Assembly (NCBI GenBank): GCA_900762245.1
Contig: CAAFFR010000015.1
Location: 1-5,054, forward strand
Origin: an uncultured Oscillospiraceae bacterium
GTDB lineage: Bacteria > Bacillota_A > Clostridia > Oscillospirales > Oscillospiraceae
Reading direction: 5' to 3'
DNA length: 5,054 nucleotides
The notes below the pieces were generated by a model, which saw only the letters and a program-made list of their open reading frames with translations, was not told where the DNA came from and made no database searches. A program made the position numbers and the translations under genes. Below are positions 4,392 to 5,054 of this stretch, piece after piece. How positions within the stretch are numbered: position 1 is the first letter of the stretch; the number at the start of each line of letters is the position of its first letter.

Positions 4392-5054
4392 ATGAAAAAA
4401 GCAATCATCGGCAAGAAAGTGGGCATGACCCAGATCTTCGATGAGAGCGGCAAGGTCATTCCTGTTACCGTCGTGGAAGCAGGTCCCTGTGTCGTCACTC
4501 AGAAGAAGACCGTTGAGACCGACGGCTACACTGCCGTCCAGCTGGGCTTCGAAGATGTTAAGGAAGCTAAGCTGACCAAGCCTGAAGCTGGCCACCTGAA
4601 GAAGGCTGGCGTTGAGGCTAAGAAGTACCTGAAGGAGTTCAAGCTGGAAGCTGCTGCTGACATGAACGTCGGCGATGTTGTCAAGGCTGACACCTTCGCT
4701 GCTGGCGACATGATCGACGTCACCGGCATTTCCAAGGGCCATGGTTATCAGGGCGTTATCAAGCGCCACGGCGCAGGCCGTACTCCCATGACTCACGGCG
4801 GCGGCCCTGTCCACCGTCACGCAGGTTCTATGGGCTCCTCTTCCCATCAGTCCCGTATCTTCCCTGGCAAGATCGGCGCTGGCCAGATGGGCAACGAGCA
4901 GGTCACCATCGAGAACCTGGAAGTCGTTAAGGTTGACGCAGAGCTGAACATGATCGTTATCCGCGGCGCCATCCCCGGCCCCAAGGGCGGTCTGGTCTAC
5001 ATCCGCAACACTGTCAAGAACAACAGAGTCAAGAATGTCGAGACCGGTATCAGC
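4392..5054 (+). CDS. rplC: 50S ribosomal protein L3 (uL3), incomplete at right edge
   Basis: Early-assembling large-subunit protein that contacts 23S rRNA close to the peptidyl transferase centre. 221 codons are present with no stop. The start [18 protein letters not shown] and the central signature [13 protein letters not shown] (115-127), then [13 protein letters not shown] (136-148), GQMGNEQVT (164-172) and VDAELN (181-186), are diagnostic. GGAG (4378-4381) lies 10 nt before the ATG. The residue aligned with the methylated Gln150 of E. coli L3 is Ser149 here, so that modification is not expected. The usual family end (about 209 residues, near NTVK at 206-209) is already passed, so at least 12 extra C-terminal residues are present. 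It is the second gene of the S10 operon; rplD (L4) would be expected next. Codon bias is strong. Confidence 0.98.
   Translation, partial: MKKAIIGKKVGMTQIFDESGKVIPVTVVEAGPCVVTQKKTVETDGYTAVQLGFEDVKEAKLTKPEAGHLKKAGVEAKKYLKEFKLEAAADMNVGDVVKADTFAAGDMIDVTGISKGHGYQGVIKRHGAGRTPMTHGGGPVHRHAGSMGSSSHQSRIFPGKIGAGQMGNEQVTIENLEVVKVDAELNMIVIRGAIPGPKGGLVYIRNTVKNNRVKNVETGIS

Noticed and set aside
4371..4847. Open frame on the minus strand opposite rplC
   Set aside because: Shadow of rplC, which is unmistakable on the plus strand.
1..5054. CRISPR array, insertion sequence, tRNA, rRNA or defence system
   Set aside because: I saw no regularly spaced repeats, transposase motifs, terminal inverted repeats, tRNA-like folds or defence domains. 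The window appears to be ordinary chromosome with housekeeping and catabolic genes.

Overview
The window looks like chromosome from a spore-forming Clostridia-type Firmicute (my guess is an Oscillospiraceae-like gut anaerobe). The reasons are a spoVAC start at the left edge, SDR-type hexuronate metabolism, Firmicute-like ribosomal proteins S10 and L3, strong GGAGG ribosome binding sites about 8-10 nt from their starts, and A-tract/U-tract terminators closed by TTCG tetraloops. Coding DNA is moderately GC-rich, while the promoter regions are clearly AT-rich. The family level is an inference; the phylum-level call is firmer.

Layout, left to right. (1) Positions 1-110, minus strand: the first 36 codons of spoVAC, leaving the window. 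(2) 111-323: a divergent intergenic region with a good sigma-A promoter for the next gene. (3) 324-1424: uxuA, D-mannonate dehydratase, ended by a strong intrinsic terminator. (4) 1470-1678: a second promoter and a leader. (5) 1679-2524: an SDR oxidoreductase, most likely the SDR-type fructuronate reductase (UxuB of the Bacillus type), followed by a terminator shared with the next gene. (6) 2573-3445, minus strand: an alpha/beta-hydrolase esterase. (7) 3446-3957: a divergent intergenic region of about 510 nt, made of an AT-rich half and a GC-rich, structured leader for the S10 operon. (8) 3958-4266: rpsJ (S10). (9) 4267-4391: an unusually long structured spacer. (10) 4392 to the edge: rplC (L3), the second gene of the S10 ribosomal protein operon.

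The two uxu genes supply consecutive steps of glucuronate catabolism: fructuronate to mannonate (reductase), then mannonate to 2-keto-3-deoxygluconate (dehydratase). They have separate promoters and terminators and codon use close to that of the ribosomal protein genes, which suggests very high expression. The esterase has ordinary codon use and no clear link to them.

I see no defence system, mobile element, CRISPR array or clearly new protein system. The most interesting signal is in RNA: an approximately 18-nt element and its flanking complementary bases occur in both the rpsJ leader and the rpsJ-rplC spacer, which suggests a duplicated regulatory RNA site in the S10 operon.
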